23,906 bases of DNA. Origin: a virus. Every line of letters starts with the position of its first letter. The first letter of the stretch is position 1. The notes below the pieces were generated by a model. That model made no database searches, was not told the DNA's origin, and worked only from the letters and a program-made list of their open reading frames with translations. Position numbers and translations under genes: made by a program. This document shows positions 15,833 through 23,758 of the stretch, piece after piece. The stretch covers positions 1 through 23,906 of the IMG/VR virus record IMGVR_UViG_3300037847_000596; one strand, written 5' to 3'.

Positions 15833-16645
15833 ATGTCACAAGTACAAAAGAAGTCCAGTAAGGCTGAAGTAATTGAAAAGCCAAACTTCTCTGTAGCTAC
15901 AAACTACTTAGAAGAATTCGGAGGTGCTGGATTAGAAAATATTACCTCCGAGAACATGTCGATGCCTTTTATCAAATTGATATCTGATGCATCACCAGAA
16001 CGTAAAAAAATGAATGAGAAATACATTGAAGGTGCCGATACAGGAATGATTGCAAATACAATTACTAAAAAATTGTATGATGGTTCTAAAGGTATCTTAT
16101 GTGTTCCTTGTTTTTATAAATTTGAATATGTGGAATGGCAGCAAAGGGGTCAAGGTCAAACGGCTCCAGTAACAAGCTATCCTGCTGATTCTGATATTTT
16201 ATCAAAGACAACAAGAAGTATGGACAACAGAGATGTATTACCAAGTGGAAACTACATTGAGGGGACCAACTATCATTTTGTTTTGGTATTAAATGAGGAC
16301 GGTACACCAGATACAACTGGGCTTATTACAATGTCAAGAACACAATCAAAGAAATCTAGAAAATGGAATTCTATGATGAAATCTATGCCAAAAATTAAAA
16401 ATGCTAAAGGAGACTTTGTAAGTCAACCAGCTTTTTTTAATTCTTATAGACTTTCAACAACACAAGAAACCAATTCAAAAGGTTCTTGGACTAGTTGGAT
16501 AATCAATCATGCGGGTAAGGTTGAAAATGAATTAGTGCTACAAACTGCGTCTGAGTTTTATAAAACTTGCAGACAGGGTGTAGTAGTGAAACATGAAGAG
16601 GAGAACGATCTTACTGAGCAAGGTAATACTAACCAGCCATTCTAA
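15833..16645 (+). CDS. Putative single-stranded DNA-binding protein
   Basis: The 270-residue protein has a basic N terminus and an aromatic-rich, strand-rich core. CVPCFYKFEYVEWQQRG lies near residues 90-106 and YHFVLVLNEDGTPDTTGLITMSRTQ near 147-171, with SKKSRKW following. An acidic/polar C-terminal tail, EEENDLTEQGNTNQPF, ends in Pro-Phe. A negatively charged tail ending in an aromatic residue is characteristic of SSB and T7 gp2.5-type proteins and recruits partner enzymes. It lies between the coiled-coil protein and the primase, a natural place for an SSB. No classic OB-fold signature can be proved by eye, so the call rests on tail and context. The stop overlaps the primase start (TAATG). 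Confidence 0.5.
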   Translation: MSQVQKKSSKAEVIEKPNFSVATNYLEEFGGAGLENITSENMSMPFIKLISDASPERKKMNEKYIEGADTGMIANTITKKLYDGSKGILCVPCFYKFEYVEWQQRGQGQTAPVTSYPADSDILSKTTRSMDNRDVLPSGNYIEGTNYHFVLVLNEDGTPDTTGLITMSRTQSKKSRKWNSMMKSMPKIKNAKGDFVSQPAFFNSYRLSTTQETNSKGSWTSWIINHAGKVENELVLQTASEFYKTCRQGVVVKHEEENDLTEQGNTNQPF

Positions 16646-18177
16646 TGCTGGACAAGTTCATAGAGGTCTTTCAAGGACTAGATAGTGCTTATGGAGAGTA
16701 CTTTCTTGAAGGGTCTAAAGATAACAGAACTGGAAAAGAAAAGGGGCGCGCTACGACCAAGCGGGCCCCTGTCACAAAAGAATTATTTCAACAACATTTA
16801 AACGGACAAATTAATTTAGGTGTCATACCTATTCGGGAAGACAACACCTGTTATTGGGGTTGTATTGACGTAGACAAGTATGACCAAGATTTTAGACAAT
16901 TATTAGTAAAAATTAGGGAGAGAAACTATCCTTTGGTGCCATATCGCTCCAAATCGGGCGGTATACACCTATTCTTGCATGTTTTGACCCCAATCCCTGC
17001 ATCTGACATGATCGAAAAATTAGGGGTATTAGCGACCGATCTAGGGCTATCTAACTGTGAGATCTTCCCAAAACAACGTCAAATTAAGGTTCATAAGAAT
17101 GATTTAGGAAATTGGCTAAATATACCGTATCAACAGGCTGTAAGGACTACTCGATACGCACTCAACGACAACGGAACAGGGATCACGATTACTGATTGGT
17201 TTGATTGGATACAACAGTATCGTCTTACAACAGAGAAATTTTATGCAATCCAAGTGCATGATCAACATATTGCGGAAGAAGGCTTTGACCAGTACCCGCC
17301 GTGTCTTCAAGCCTTAATTCGTAATGGTTGTGAAGGTGGTTATCGTAATAATGCTTTAACTGCCTTTGCGACCTTAGCGAAAAAGAAAAGTCCAGATGGT
17401 TGGCAGAAAGAAGTGTGGGACCGAAACGAAGAGTTTAACGAACCTTTACCAAAACATGAAGTGCAAGGACTTATAAAACAATACGAAAAAAAAGATTACG
17501 CATATAAATGCTCTGACTTACCTATGAAAAATCATTGTAATGCAGAGTTATGTAAAACATTGAAGTTCGGAATTGATACTGCTGCGTACGTGCCAAAGGT
17601 AGATTCCTTCCAGAGATTAAAAACAAGTCCGCCCATTTATTATCTTACAATTGAAAAGAAAACTATAGAACTATCTGGTAAGCAATGTAATCAACAACAG
17701 TTGTTTGCAGAAGCTTTATTTGACCAGGCGGATATAGTCTGGCAAAAATTAAAAGACAGAGATTTTAGACAATTCTTAATGACTCTTAAAACCATGCAAC
17801 AAGATATAGAGGGATACGATGAAGAGTCCGAAGCACAAGAAGAGTTTAAAGATATGATGATACAGTTTACACAAGAAACACAACAAGCAGAAAACTCATC
17901 ACAGGTTGAAGCAGACATGTGGTATTTGTTTGATGACAAGGTGGTATTTAAATATAAAACATTTGAAAGGTTTGTTAAGAAATCTAACAAAGCTGTGAAA
18001 AAATATGAGCTAATTAATTTTCTTAAAAAGAATGGTGCAATTAAAAAAGATTACTTCGATAAGATCAAAATTAAAAATATCTGGTATTGTCCAAAATTTA
18101 TAGAACCAGTTATTGAAAGATCTACAAATATATTTAAAAAAGATAAGAAAGCAGAGTTTGATGAAAAGACGACTTAA
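16645..18177 (+). CDS. Archaeo-eukaryotic-type DNA primase with C-terminal four-cysteine domain
   Basis: The 510-residue protein begins with an AEP catalytic domain. It shows the metal-binding D75-V-D77 in CIDVDKYD, the nucleotide-binding S102-K-S-G-G-I-H108, a third acidic site E139-IFPKQ, and GNWLNIPY (155-162), the set typical of TOTE-type and related AEP primases. A second domain has C220 in a PPC motif, then C289, C298 and C303; this spacing resembles the iron-sulfur C-terminal domain of the large primase subunit PriL, or a zinc site. The last 170 residues are helical with a winged-helix-like end. It would make primers for the family A polymerase encoded 3.5 kb downstream. No helicase domain is fused. 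The first half is GC-richer with non-AGA arginine codons. Confidence 0.82.
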   Translation: MLDKFIEVFQGLDSAYGEYFLEGSKDNRTGKEKGRATTKRAPVTKELFQQHLNGQINLGVIPIREDNTCYWGCIDVDKYDQDFRQLLVKIRERNYPLVPYRSKSGGIHLFLHVLTPIPASDMIEKLGVLATDLGLSNCEIFPKQRQIKVHKNDLGNWLNIPYQQAVRTTRYALNDNGTGITITDWFDWIQQYRLTTEKFYAIQVHDQHIAEEGFDQYPPCLQALIRNGCEGGYRNNALTAFATLAKKKSPDGWQKEVWDRNEEFNEPLPKHEVQGLIKQYEKKDYAYKCSDLPMKNHCNAELCKTLKFGIDTAAYVPKVDSFQRLKTSPPIYYLTIEKKTIELSGKQCNQQQLFAEALFDQADIVWQKLKDRDFRQFLMTLKTMQQDIEGYDEESEAQEEFKDMMIQFTQETQQAENSSQVEADMWYLFDDKVVFKYKTFERFVKKSNKAVKKYELINFLKKNGAIKKDYFDKIKIKNIWYCPKFIEPVIERSTNIFKKDKKAEFDEKTT

Positions 18178-18748
18178 AGTATTAATTGCATGCGAGTATT
18201 CGGGTACAGTAAGAGATGCATTTACGAAAAAAGGACACTATGCTGTGAGTTGTGATATAATTCCTACAGAATCACCTGGAGAACATATACAAGATGATGT
18301 TTTAAATCATTTGCATAAAGGTTGGGATTTAATTATCGCTCATCCACCCTGTACTTATTTATCTAATGCAGGTGCAAGACATTTATATCCTAAAGGTAAA
18401 CTGAATGAAATAAGGTATAAAAAAGGATTAGAGGCTAAAAAATTTTTTATGTGTTTTTATAATATGGATTGTAAAGTTGCGGTTGAAAATCCAATACCAT
18501 CAACTGTTTTTGAATTACCAAAATATGATCAAATTATCCAACCATATGAATATGGACATCCTTTTCAAAAAAAGACTTGTTTGTGGTTAAAAAATTTACC
18601 AAAATTAAAACCTACAAATATTGTAACAGAAAGGGAAAGCACAAAAATACCTGGTAATTGGTACAACAAGGGTGGTAAAGAAAGACAAAAAAACAGAGCT
18701 AGATTTTTTAAAGGGATAGCTGAAGCGATGGCGAATCAATGGGGTTAG
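18161..18748 (+). CDS. Compact cytosine-5 DNA methyltransferase-like protein
   Basis: Starting at the ATG at 18161 gives 195 residues. Another in-frame ATG at 18113 would deepen the overlap with the primase and add only a charged leader, so the later start is preferred. The fold looks like a minimal Rossmann methyltransferase: LIACEYSGTVRDAF (8-21) as the SAM-binding motif I, D32 after the second strand, HPPC64TYLSNAG as the catalytic loop and VENP (108-111) like the ENV motif of C5 enzymes. The usual PCQ is PCT here and no separate target-recognition domain fits in this length. It could be a real small methylase, or a related base-modifying enzyme. It overlaps the helicase gene by 10 bases. 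Confidence 0.65.
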   Translation: MKRRLKVLIACEYSGTVRDAFTKKGHYAVSCDIIPTESPGEHIQDDVLNHLHKGWDLIIAHPPCTYLSNAGARHLYPKGKLNEIRYKKGLEAKKFFMCFYNMDCKVAVENPIPSTVFELPKYDQIIQPYEYGHPFQKKTCLWLKNLPKLKPTNIVTERESTKIPGNWYNKGGKERQKNRARFFKGIAEAMANQWG

Positions 18749-20304
18749 AAAATAAAACTATTAAAATATACGGTCCACCTGGGACAGGTAAGACTACAAC
18801 TTTGTTAAATAAATTAGATAAATTATTTGCAAGAGGTGTTATGCCTTCAGACATTGCTTATTTATCTTTTACAAACAAAGCGGTAAATGAAGCAAAGCAT
18901 AGAGCTGAGAAAAAATTTAAAAAACTTACTGATGAAGATCTAAAAAACTTTAGAACCATACATAGTTTTTGTAGACAGAACTTTAAAACAAAACCTGTCA
19001 TAGACCCTGAGATAGATATGGTAGAATTTGCACAAGTGTTAGGATTACCTAAACTGCAGTTTGAGAAATACAACGGTCAACGTGTTTGGAACGATTGGTC
19101 TTTGAGAGTATATGATAAAGCAAGAAACATGCTTAAACATCCAGACGATGCATACAAAGAAGAAAGAATTAAACGTGTGGTGTTTGCAAAATACAGATTA
19201 ATTATAGATGCTTATGAGGAATTTAAAGAAGATCATAGAGTAGATTTTACAGATATGATTGAGGAGTACATAGAGAACGGTGTACCGCCAAGACTTAAAG
19301 TTTTAATTGTAGATGAAGCTCAAGACTTAACACCTTTACAATGGAAACTAATTTATAAATTAGCTGAGTTTAGCCAAAAGATATTTTTAGCAGGAGATGA
19401 TGACCAGGCGATCTATGAATGGAATGGTGCAAATGTAGAAGAGTTTAATGAGTTTCCAGGTAGAGACTATGTGTTAAGAAAATCATACAGAATTCCTTCA
19501 GATATACACGACTACTCACAATACATTGCAAGTTACATTCATGGTAGAAAACGTAAAGAATTCATACCGCAACAGAATGTAGGTAGCATAAATACTTACA
19601 ATAGATTGAAAGATATACCATTCAGCGAACACGGATCATGGATCATGTTAGGGAGGACTAATGAAATAGTAGATGAACTTAGAATGAAAGCAAGAGAAAT
19701 GGGTTTATTCTTTCAAGACTCAAAAGGTAGAAAATCATTTGATTTAAACAAATGGAAAGCAATACAAATTTGGTTACGTTTGATGAAAGGCGAGAGTGTA
19801 GATAGAGAAGAAGTTCAGATTATATACACATACATAAACGAAATAGGATTTGGTTGGCGAAACATAGAATCTAAACGATGGTACAACATACATAGCAGCC
19901 AAGAACTTAACTATGATTTTTTAAATGTTTGGTGTGGTCTGGGGTCATTGAGAAAACCATGGACAGAAGTATTTAACAGAAACTTCCCAGAAAAAGAAAA
20001 GTTTTATTTCGAAAAACTTATTGATTCTGGCATAGATATTGTTAAAAATTCAGAGATGATAATTGATACGATACATTCGATCAAAGGTGGCGAAGCTGAT
20101 AACGTTGTGATTTATGAAAAATCTAATTGGATTGCCTCAATACAAAATAAAGTTGGTTTAGATAGAAGCTCAGAATACAGGGTATGGTATGTGGGTGTGA
20201 CTAGAGCAAAACAAAATATTCATATATTAAGAAGTGTTAGTGAATATTATTTTCCATTATCTAGAATGTTAAATGAAGTAAGGAGAGTTAAACATGTCAG
20301 TTGA
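18739..20304 (+). CDS. UvrD/Rep-type superfamily 1 DNA helicase
   Basis: The 521-residue protein has a complete SF1A motif series. Walker A GPPGTGKTT is at residues 12-20, motif Ia FTNKAVNEA at 44-52, and motif Ic TIHSFC at 73-78. Motif II is DEAQD at 192-196, motif III GDDDQAIYEW at 219-228, and motif IV LRKSYRIP at 246-253. Motif V is TIHSIKGGEAD at 444-454 and motif VI YVGVTRAK at 484-491. It is shorter than E. coli UvrD (720 residues), with reduced 1B/2B insertions, closer in size to phage Dda. It would unwind DNA 3' to 5' or displace proteins during replication. Coupling to the methylase-like gene upstream and to the next gene (11-base overlap) places it in the replication operon. Confidence 0.9.
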   Translation: MGLENKTIKIYGPPGTGKTTTLLNKLDKLFARGVMPSDIAYLSFTNKAVNEAKHRAEKKFKKLTDEDLKNFRTIHSFCRQNFKTKPVIDPEIDMVEFAQVLGLPKLQFEKYNGQRVWNDWSLRVYDKARNMLKHPDDAYKEERIKRVVFAKYRLIIDAYEEFKEDHRVDFTDMIEEYIENGVPPRLKVLIVDEAQDLTPLQWKLIYKLAEFSQKIFLAGDDDQAIYEWNGANVEEFNEFPGRDYVLRKSYRIPSDIHDYSQYIASYIHGRKRKEFIPQQNVGSINTYNRLKDIPFSEHGSWIMLGRTNEIVDELRMKAREMGLFFQDSKGRKSFDLNKWKAIQIWLRLMKGESVDREEVQIIYTYINEIGFGWRNIESKRWYNIHSSQELNYDFLNVWCGLGSLRKPWTEVFNRNFPEKEKFYFEKLIDSGIDIVKNSEMIIDTIHSIKGGEADNVVIYEKSNWIASIQNKVGLDRSSEYRVWYVGVTRAKQNIHILRSVSEYYFPLSRMLNEVRRVKHVS

Positions 20305-21124
20305 TTTAAGAATATTATCGTTAGGTGCAGGAGTACAAAGTTCAACACTTGCATTGATGATAGAAAAAGGTGAAATACCTATGGTAGACTATGCTTTATT
20401 TTCAGACACTGGGTCCGAACCTGCGAAAGTATATGAGTGGTTAGAGTGGTTGACTAAACAATTGTCATATCCAGTAAATATTGTTTCTGCTGGGTCATTA
20501 AAAGAAGGTATGATTAAGTCGAACGAAGGAACATATGTCAGAGGTTCTACAGTACCGATGTATGTAAGACATAAGGTGACTGGTAAGAAAGGTATACTTA
20601 GACGTATGTGTACCGCAACATATAAAATAGAACCTGTCACTAAGGAGATAAGAAGGTTACTTGGTGTGGGCTATAAACAAAGAGTTCCAAAAGATAAAAA
20701 AGTGCAACAAATATTTGGTATATCAAAGGATGAAGCTGTTCGAATGCGGGTATCTCAATATCATTATATAGATTTTGAATATCCATTAATTGATAAAATG
20801 ATGTCTAGAGCCGATTGTATTAAATGGATGAAAGATAATAACTTTCCTGAACCACCTAGATCTGCTTGCACGTTCTGTCCATATCATTCTGATGAAGAAT
20901 GGTTACGTATAAAAACAGAAACACCTGATGAGTTTGAGGAAGTGGTACAGTTAGATAAAAAACTAAGAACAGGTTTTAAAGGATGTAAGCCTGAAGAAAA
21001 TAATTATTATTTACACAGATCTGGTAAACCATTATCTGAAGTTGATTTTACAAAGAAAGATGATAAACAAGGAGATCTATTAGAAGGTATGGACATGGAG
21101 TGTGAAGGAATGTGTGGAGTGTAA
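20294..21124 (+). CDS. PAPS reductase-like ATP pyrophosphatase (DndC-type superfamily)
   Basis: The 276-residue protein opens with LSLGAGVQSS (8-17), the PP-loop of the adenine nucleotide alpha hydrolase family, followed by FSDTGSEPAKVYEWL (36-50), the standard second motif. C106 (RRMCTATYKIEP) and the CTFC pair at 192-195 are typical for the phage branch of phosphoadenosine-phosphosulfate reductase-like proteins. A further C270-x3-C274 sits at the extreme C terminus, so four or five cysteines could bind an iron-sulfur cluster. Real PAPS reduction is unlikely to be needed in this operon; related enzymes use the same chemistry to adenylate or sulfurate nucleic acids (DndC). Actual substrate is unknown. 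Confidence 0.75.
   Translation: MSVDLRILSLGAGVQSSTLALMIEKGEIPMVDYALFSDTGSEPAKVYEWLEWLTKQLSYPVNIVSAGSLKEGMIKSNEGTYVRGSTVPMYVRHKVTGKKGILRRMCTATYKIEPVTKEIRRLLGVGYKQRVPKDKKVQQIFGISKDEAVRMRVSQYHYIDFEYPLIDKMMSRADCIKWMKDNNFPEPPRSACTFCPYHSDEEWLRIKTETPDEFEEVVQLDKKLRTGFKGCKPEENNYYLHRSGKPLSEVDFTKKDDKQGDLLEGMDMECEGMCGV
21116..21119 (+). promoter_or_regulatory. Ribosome binding site supporting the start at 21126
   Basis: GGAG lies six bases before the ATG at 21126. The alternative upstream ATG at 21102 has no such site and would extend the protein backwards into the preceding gene, so 21126 is chosen. Confidence 0.5.
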
Positions 21125-21125
21125 T

Positions 21126-21329
21126 ATGTTTAGAAAATTAATATTAGATGCATTAGAAGATAGATACAATTCTCAAATAAGTGAGGCAGAAGCAACACTA
21201 AAAATATATTTAGAAAAACCTGTAGCAATTGGAGAGCATCCTCAACATGTTGATGAAGCAGATAAATTAATTGAAAAAATTGCAACTGCTGAAGAGAAGT
21301 TAGAAATACTTAGGGCATTTAGATTATGA
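21126..21329 (+). CDS. Small helical protein, 67 aa, function unknown
   Basis: From the preferred ATG the product is 67 residues, nearly all helical and acidic. A heptad-like Glu/Ala/Leu pattern occurs at both ends, with a short turn containing GEHPQHVDEAD (near residues 38-48) between, consistent with a helical hairpin. No cysteine and no membrane segment remain once the upstream extension is dropped. It begins one base after the stop of the PAPS-reductase-like gene and overlaps the DUF3310 gene by four bases (ATGA). A small adaptor or regulator in the replication operon is likely, but no function is recognised. Confidence 0.65.
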   Translation: MFRKLILDALEDRYNSQISEAEATLKIYLEKPVAIGEHPQHVDEADKLIEKIATAEEKLEILRAFRL

Positions 21330-21601
21330 TAAATGATAATGATTTTAAAGAAGCATTCCCTTTAGATCACCAGGAGGGTGGTGAGCATTATAAAAAACTA
21401 CCTATTCAACCTTTTACTTATTGTAGAAAAAATAAATTAAATACGACTCAATCTAACATAATAAAATATGCATCAAGATTATATTCAAAAGGCGATCCAA
21501 TTGAACAGTTGAATAAAATTATTCATTACTGTCAGCTTGAAAAAGATTTTCTTAAAAATGACAAAAGTAATAAAAAAACAGATAGAAATAAAAAAGCATA
21601 A
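21326..21601 (+). CDS. DUF3310 family protein (relative of T7 gp1.7 domain)
   Basis: The 91-residue protein has the DUF3310 signature: GGEHYKKLPIQP (18-29) near the start, then a helix with NIIKYASRLYSKGDPIEQLNKIIHYCQLE (44-72), in which N-I-I-K-Y-x-S-R and the late I-H-Y are the usual conserved positions. The same domain occurs in T7 gp1.7, which has been reported to phosphorylate dTMP and dGMP, although no nucleotide-binding loop is visible in this short stand-alone form. It may feed or regulate dNTP supply for the polymerase encoded just downstream. The Lys/Asn-rich C terminus overlaps the next frame by 44 bases. Confidence 0.75.
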   Translation: MINDNDFKEAFPLDHQEGGEHYKKLPIQPFTYCRKNKLNTTQSNIIKYASRLYSKGDPIEQLNKIIHYCQLEKDFLKNDKSNKKTDRNKKA

Positions 21602-21800
21602 GTTCACTTTAGAAGTGTATCCTCATCTAGAGGGGACTAAAGAAGTAACGTGGGAAATTTTTCCTATAGATTATAAAGCAGCACTTTATGCTTTCAGTAA
21701 TAAAGATCAATTGAACAAACATATAGAGGACAACTACATTTATGAGCCAACAAATAAACTTGACGTACCGAGAAAGTTCAGACTGGAAAACACCAACTAG
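21558..21800 (+). CDS. Small basic protein overlapping both neighbours, 80 aa
   Basis: This frame gives 80 residues from the ATG at 21558 (an earlier in-frame ATG at 21537 would add seven). It has an N-terminal Lys-rich strand, HKFTLEVYPHLEGTKEVTWEIFPID, then a helix and a charged tail. It overlaps the DUF3310 gene by 44 bases and the polymerase gene by 59 bases. The central 140 bases belong to no other gene, and the Trp/Phe/Tyr pattern there looks like a real protein core. Function is unknown. The double overlap makes it less certain than its neighbours; the tail inside the polymerase start is probably dispensable. Confidence 0.5.
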   Translation: MTKVIKKQIEIKKHKFTLEVYPHLEGTKEVTWEIFPIDYKAALYAFSNKDQLNKHIEDNYIYEPTNKLDVPRKFRLENTN

Positions 21801-23613
21801 TTTTCCTGATCTTAAAACAGCAAAAGAAATAGCCATTGACTTGGAGACTAAAGATCCAAGCATCAAAGATAAAGGGCCTGGATGGCCTACAATGGATGGT
21901 AACATCGTAGGTATAGCTGTAGCTGCAGATGGTTTTGTTGGATATTATCCAATTGCTCATGAGAATGGGTCTAATATGGATCTTAAAATGGTACTTGATT
22001 GGATACAGGATGTGGTTTCAGGGCCTGGAGACAAGATATTTCATAACGCACCGTACGATGTAGGATGGCTCAGGGCTCACGGCATACGGATCAAGAACGG
22101 TAGAATCATAGATACAATGATAGCTGCTGCGTTGGTTGATGAAAATAGATTTTCTTATTCTTTGAATGCTTTAGGTTTTGATTTACTCGGAGAAACAAAA
22201 TCAGAATTAGAATTAAAACAAGCTGCTGATGATTGGGGAATAAATGCTAAAGGTGAGTTGTATAAATTACCTGCTAAGTTTGTAGGTGCTTACGCTGAAC
22301 AAGATGCATCACTAACTTTAAAACTTTGGCAATATCTTAAAACAGAAATAACAAAACAATCCTTAACAGATATATTTAACACTGAAATAGAACTATTACC
22401 TATTTTAATTGAAATGAGAGCTGTTGGGGTAAGAGTTAATTTGCAAGAAGCAGAGAAGTTAAAAAAAGAATTTGTATCTAAAGAAGATGATATACTTTTA
22501 AAAATTAAAAAAGAAGCTGGTGTAGATGTTGATATATTTGCTGCAAGATCTATTGCAAAAGCTTTTGATAAATTAAAAATAAAATATCCATTAACTGAGA
22601 AAACAAAAGAACCGAGCTTTACAGCTAATTGGTTATTAAATTGTGAGTATCCAATTGCAAAATTTATAAGAGAGGCAAGAGAGGTACACAAGTTTCATGC
22701 AACTTTTATTGATTCTATTTTAAAGTTTCAACACAATGGTCGTATACATGCTGAGATACATCAACTAAGAGGTGATGGAGGTGGTACAGTGTCGGGTAGA
22801 CTGAGCTATTCTAACCCAAATTTACAACAAGTACCTGCAAGAAATAAGGAATTAGGGACAAAGATTAGGTCTTTATTTAAACCTGAAACTGGGTTACAAT
22901 GGGGTTCGTTTGATTATAGTCAACAGGAGCCAAGACTTGTAGTTCATTACGCATCTTCAATTGGCTTTCCAGGATCAGACAAACTAGTAGAGGCTTATGA
23001 AAAAGAAAACGCAGACTTCCACCAAACAGTTGCAGAAATGGCAGGAATCCCCCGATCTCAAGCAAAAACAATTAACTTGGGAATCTTTTACGGTATGGGT
23101 GCGAGAAAACTTTCCAATGAGTTGGGAATCGAAACCGACGAAGCCAAGTTACTTCTACAAGAATATAATCAGAGAGTACCATTTGTCAAACAACTAGCTA
23201 ATAGATGCATGGAATCCGCTGAAAAGTACGGATCTATACGGACCATACGAGGTCGTAAATGTAGATTCGATAAGTGGGAACCTATGGCCTGGGGTCTTTT
23301 TAAATCTGAAACCTACGAATCAGCAATTGAAAAATACGGAAAGAATAATATTAAACGAGCTGGAACTTACAAAGCATTAAATAGATTAATACAAGGTTCA
23401 GCTGCAGATCAAGTAAAAGTAGCTATGATTGAATGTTACAAAGCTGGTTATCTACCTTTAATACAAATACATGATGAATTATGTTTTAATGTAAGGCCAG
23501 CAAAAGATGCAGATGAAATAAAAAAAATAATGGAAGATTGTATAAGTGAACTTAAAGTCCCTTCTTTAGTCGATGTTGCTATCGGTAAAGATTGGGGATC
23601 TGCTCATGACTAA
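21742..23613 (+). CDS. polA: Family A DNA polymerase with 3'-5' exonuclease domain
   Basis: The 623-residue protein has both domains complete. Exo I is D33-L-E35, Exo II HNAPYD106, and Exo III Y184-AEQD188. The polymerase domain has motif A FD391YSQQEPRLV, motif B R438-SQAK442-TINL446-GIFY450, and motif C IHD578E. No 5'-3' nuclease domain is present, as usual for phage replicative PolA. The residue matching E. coli Phe762 is Leu446, a marine-phage variant. It should be the replicative polymerase, using the primers of the AEP-type primase. A GAGGA at 21726-21730 lies eleven bases before the ATG. Conserved stretches around 21870-22110 and 23040-23300 are GC-richer than the flanks. Confidence 0.95.
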   Translation: MSQQINLTYRESSDWKTPTSFPDLKTAKEIAIDLETKDPSIKDKGPGWPTMDGNIVGIAVAADGFVGYYPIAHENGSNMDLKMVLDWIQDVVSGPGDKIFHNAPYDVGWLRAHGIRIKNGRIIDTMIAAALVDENRFSYSLNALGFDLLGETKSELELKQAADDWGINAKGELYKLPAKFVGAYAEQDASLTLKLWQYLKTEITKQSLTDIFNTEIELLPILIEMRAVGVRVNLQEAEKLKKEFVSKEDDILLKIKKEAGVDVDIFAARSIAKAFDKLKIKYPLTEKTKEPSFTANWLLNCEYPIAKFIREAREVHKFHATFIDSILKFQHNGRIHAEIHQLRGDGGGTVSGRLSYSNPNLQQVPARNKELGTKIRSLFKPETGLQWGSFDYSQQEPRLVVHYASSIGFPGSDKLVEAYEKENADFHQTVAEMAGIPRSQAKTINLGIFYGMGARKLSNELGIETDEAKLLLQEYNQRVPFVKQLANRCMESAEKYGSIRTIRGRKCRFDKWEPMAWGLFKSETYESAIEKYGKNNIKRAGTYKALNRLIQGSAADQVKVAMIECYKAGYLPLIQIHDELCFNVRPAKDADEIKKIMEDCISELKVPSLVDVAIGKDWGSAHD

Positions 23614-23758
23614 ACCTAAAGAATGCACTAACTGTAAAAAACTAGCAATCATTAAAGAAAAAGATAAATACTTTTGTGCAGAATGTTACCTTAAAAAAGA
23701 GGGCATAAAACCCTTACATCAAATTAATGATTTTGAAAAAAATGTTAGTAAAGACTAA
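23606..23758 (+). CDS. Small zinc-ribbon protein, 50 aa
   Basis: The product has four cysteines in CX2C-X13-CX2C arrangement (C7, C10, C24, C27; CTNC and CAEC), a classic zinc ribbon, followed by a short basic and then mixed-charge tail. The ATG at 23606 lies within the end of the polymerase gene (8-base overlap) and has GGGGA at 23594-23598, seven bases upstream. An earlier in-frame ATG at 23573 would run 41 bases into the polymerase gene and is less likely. Zinc ribbons this small usually bind nucleic acid or a polymerase; co-translation with the polymerase suggests a replication or transcription accessory role. Its 3' end overlaps a minus-strand gene. Confidence 0.7.
   Translation: MTKPKECTNCKKLAIIKEKDKYFCAECYLKKEGIKPLHQINDFEKNVSKD

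Noticed and set aside
17486-17495. A-run in the primase gene as a programmed slippage site
   Set aside because: The reading frame continues unbroken with recognisable motifs on both sides, and no overlapping alternative product or stimulating structure is evident. Such runs are common in this AT-rich sequence.
17691-17990. A 99-codon minus-strand frame inside the primase gene
   Set aside because: It is Ser/Cys-rich, has no ribosome site and no motif, and is fully covered by the primase frame.
22290-22691. A 133-codon minus-strand frame, the longest antisense frame in the polymerase gene
   Set aside because: It is Ser/Phe/Ile-rich antisense of a conserved polymerase region, with no start signal or recognisable domain.
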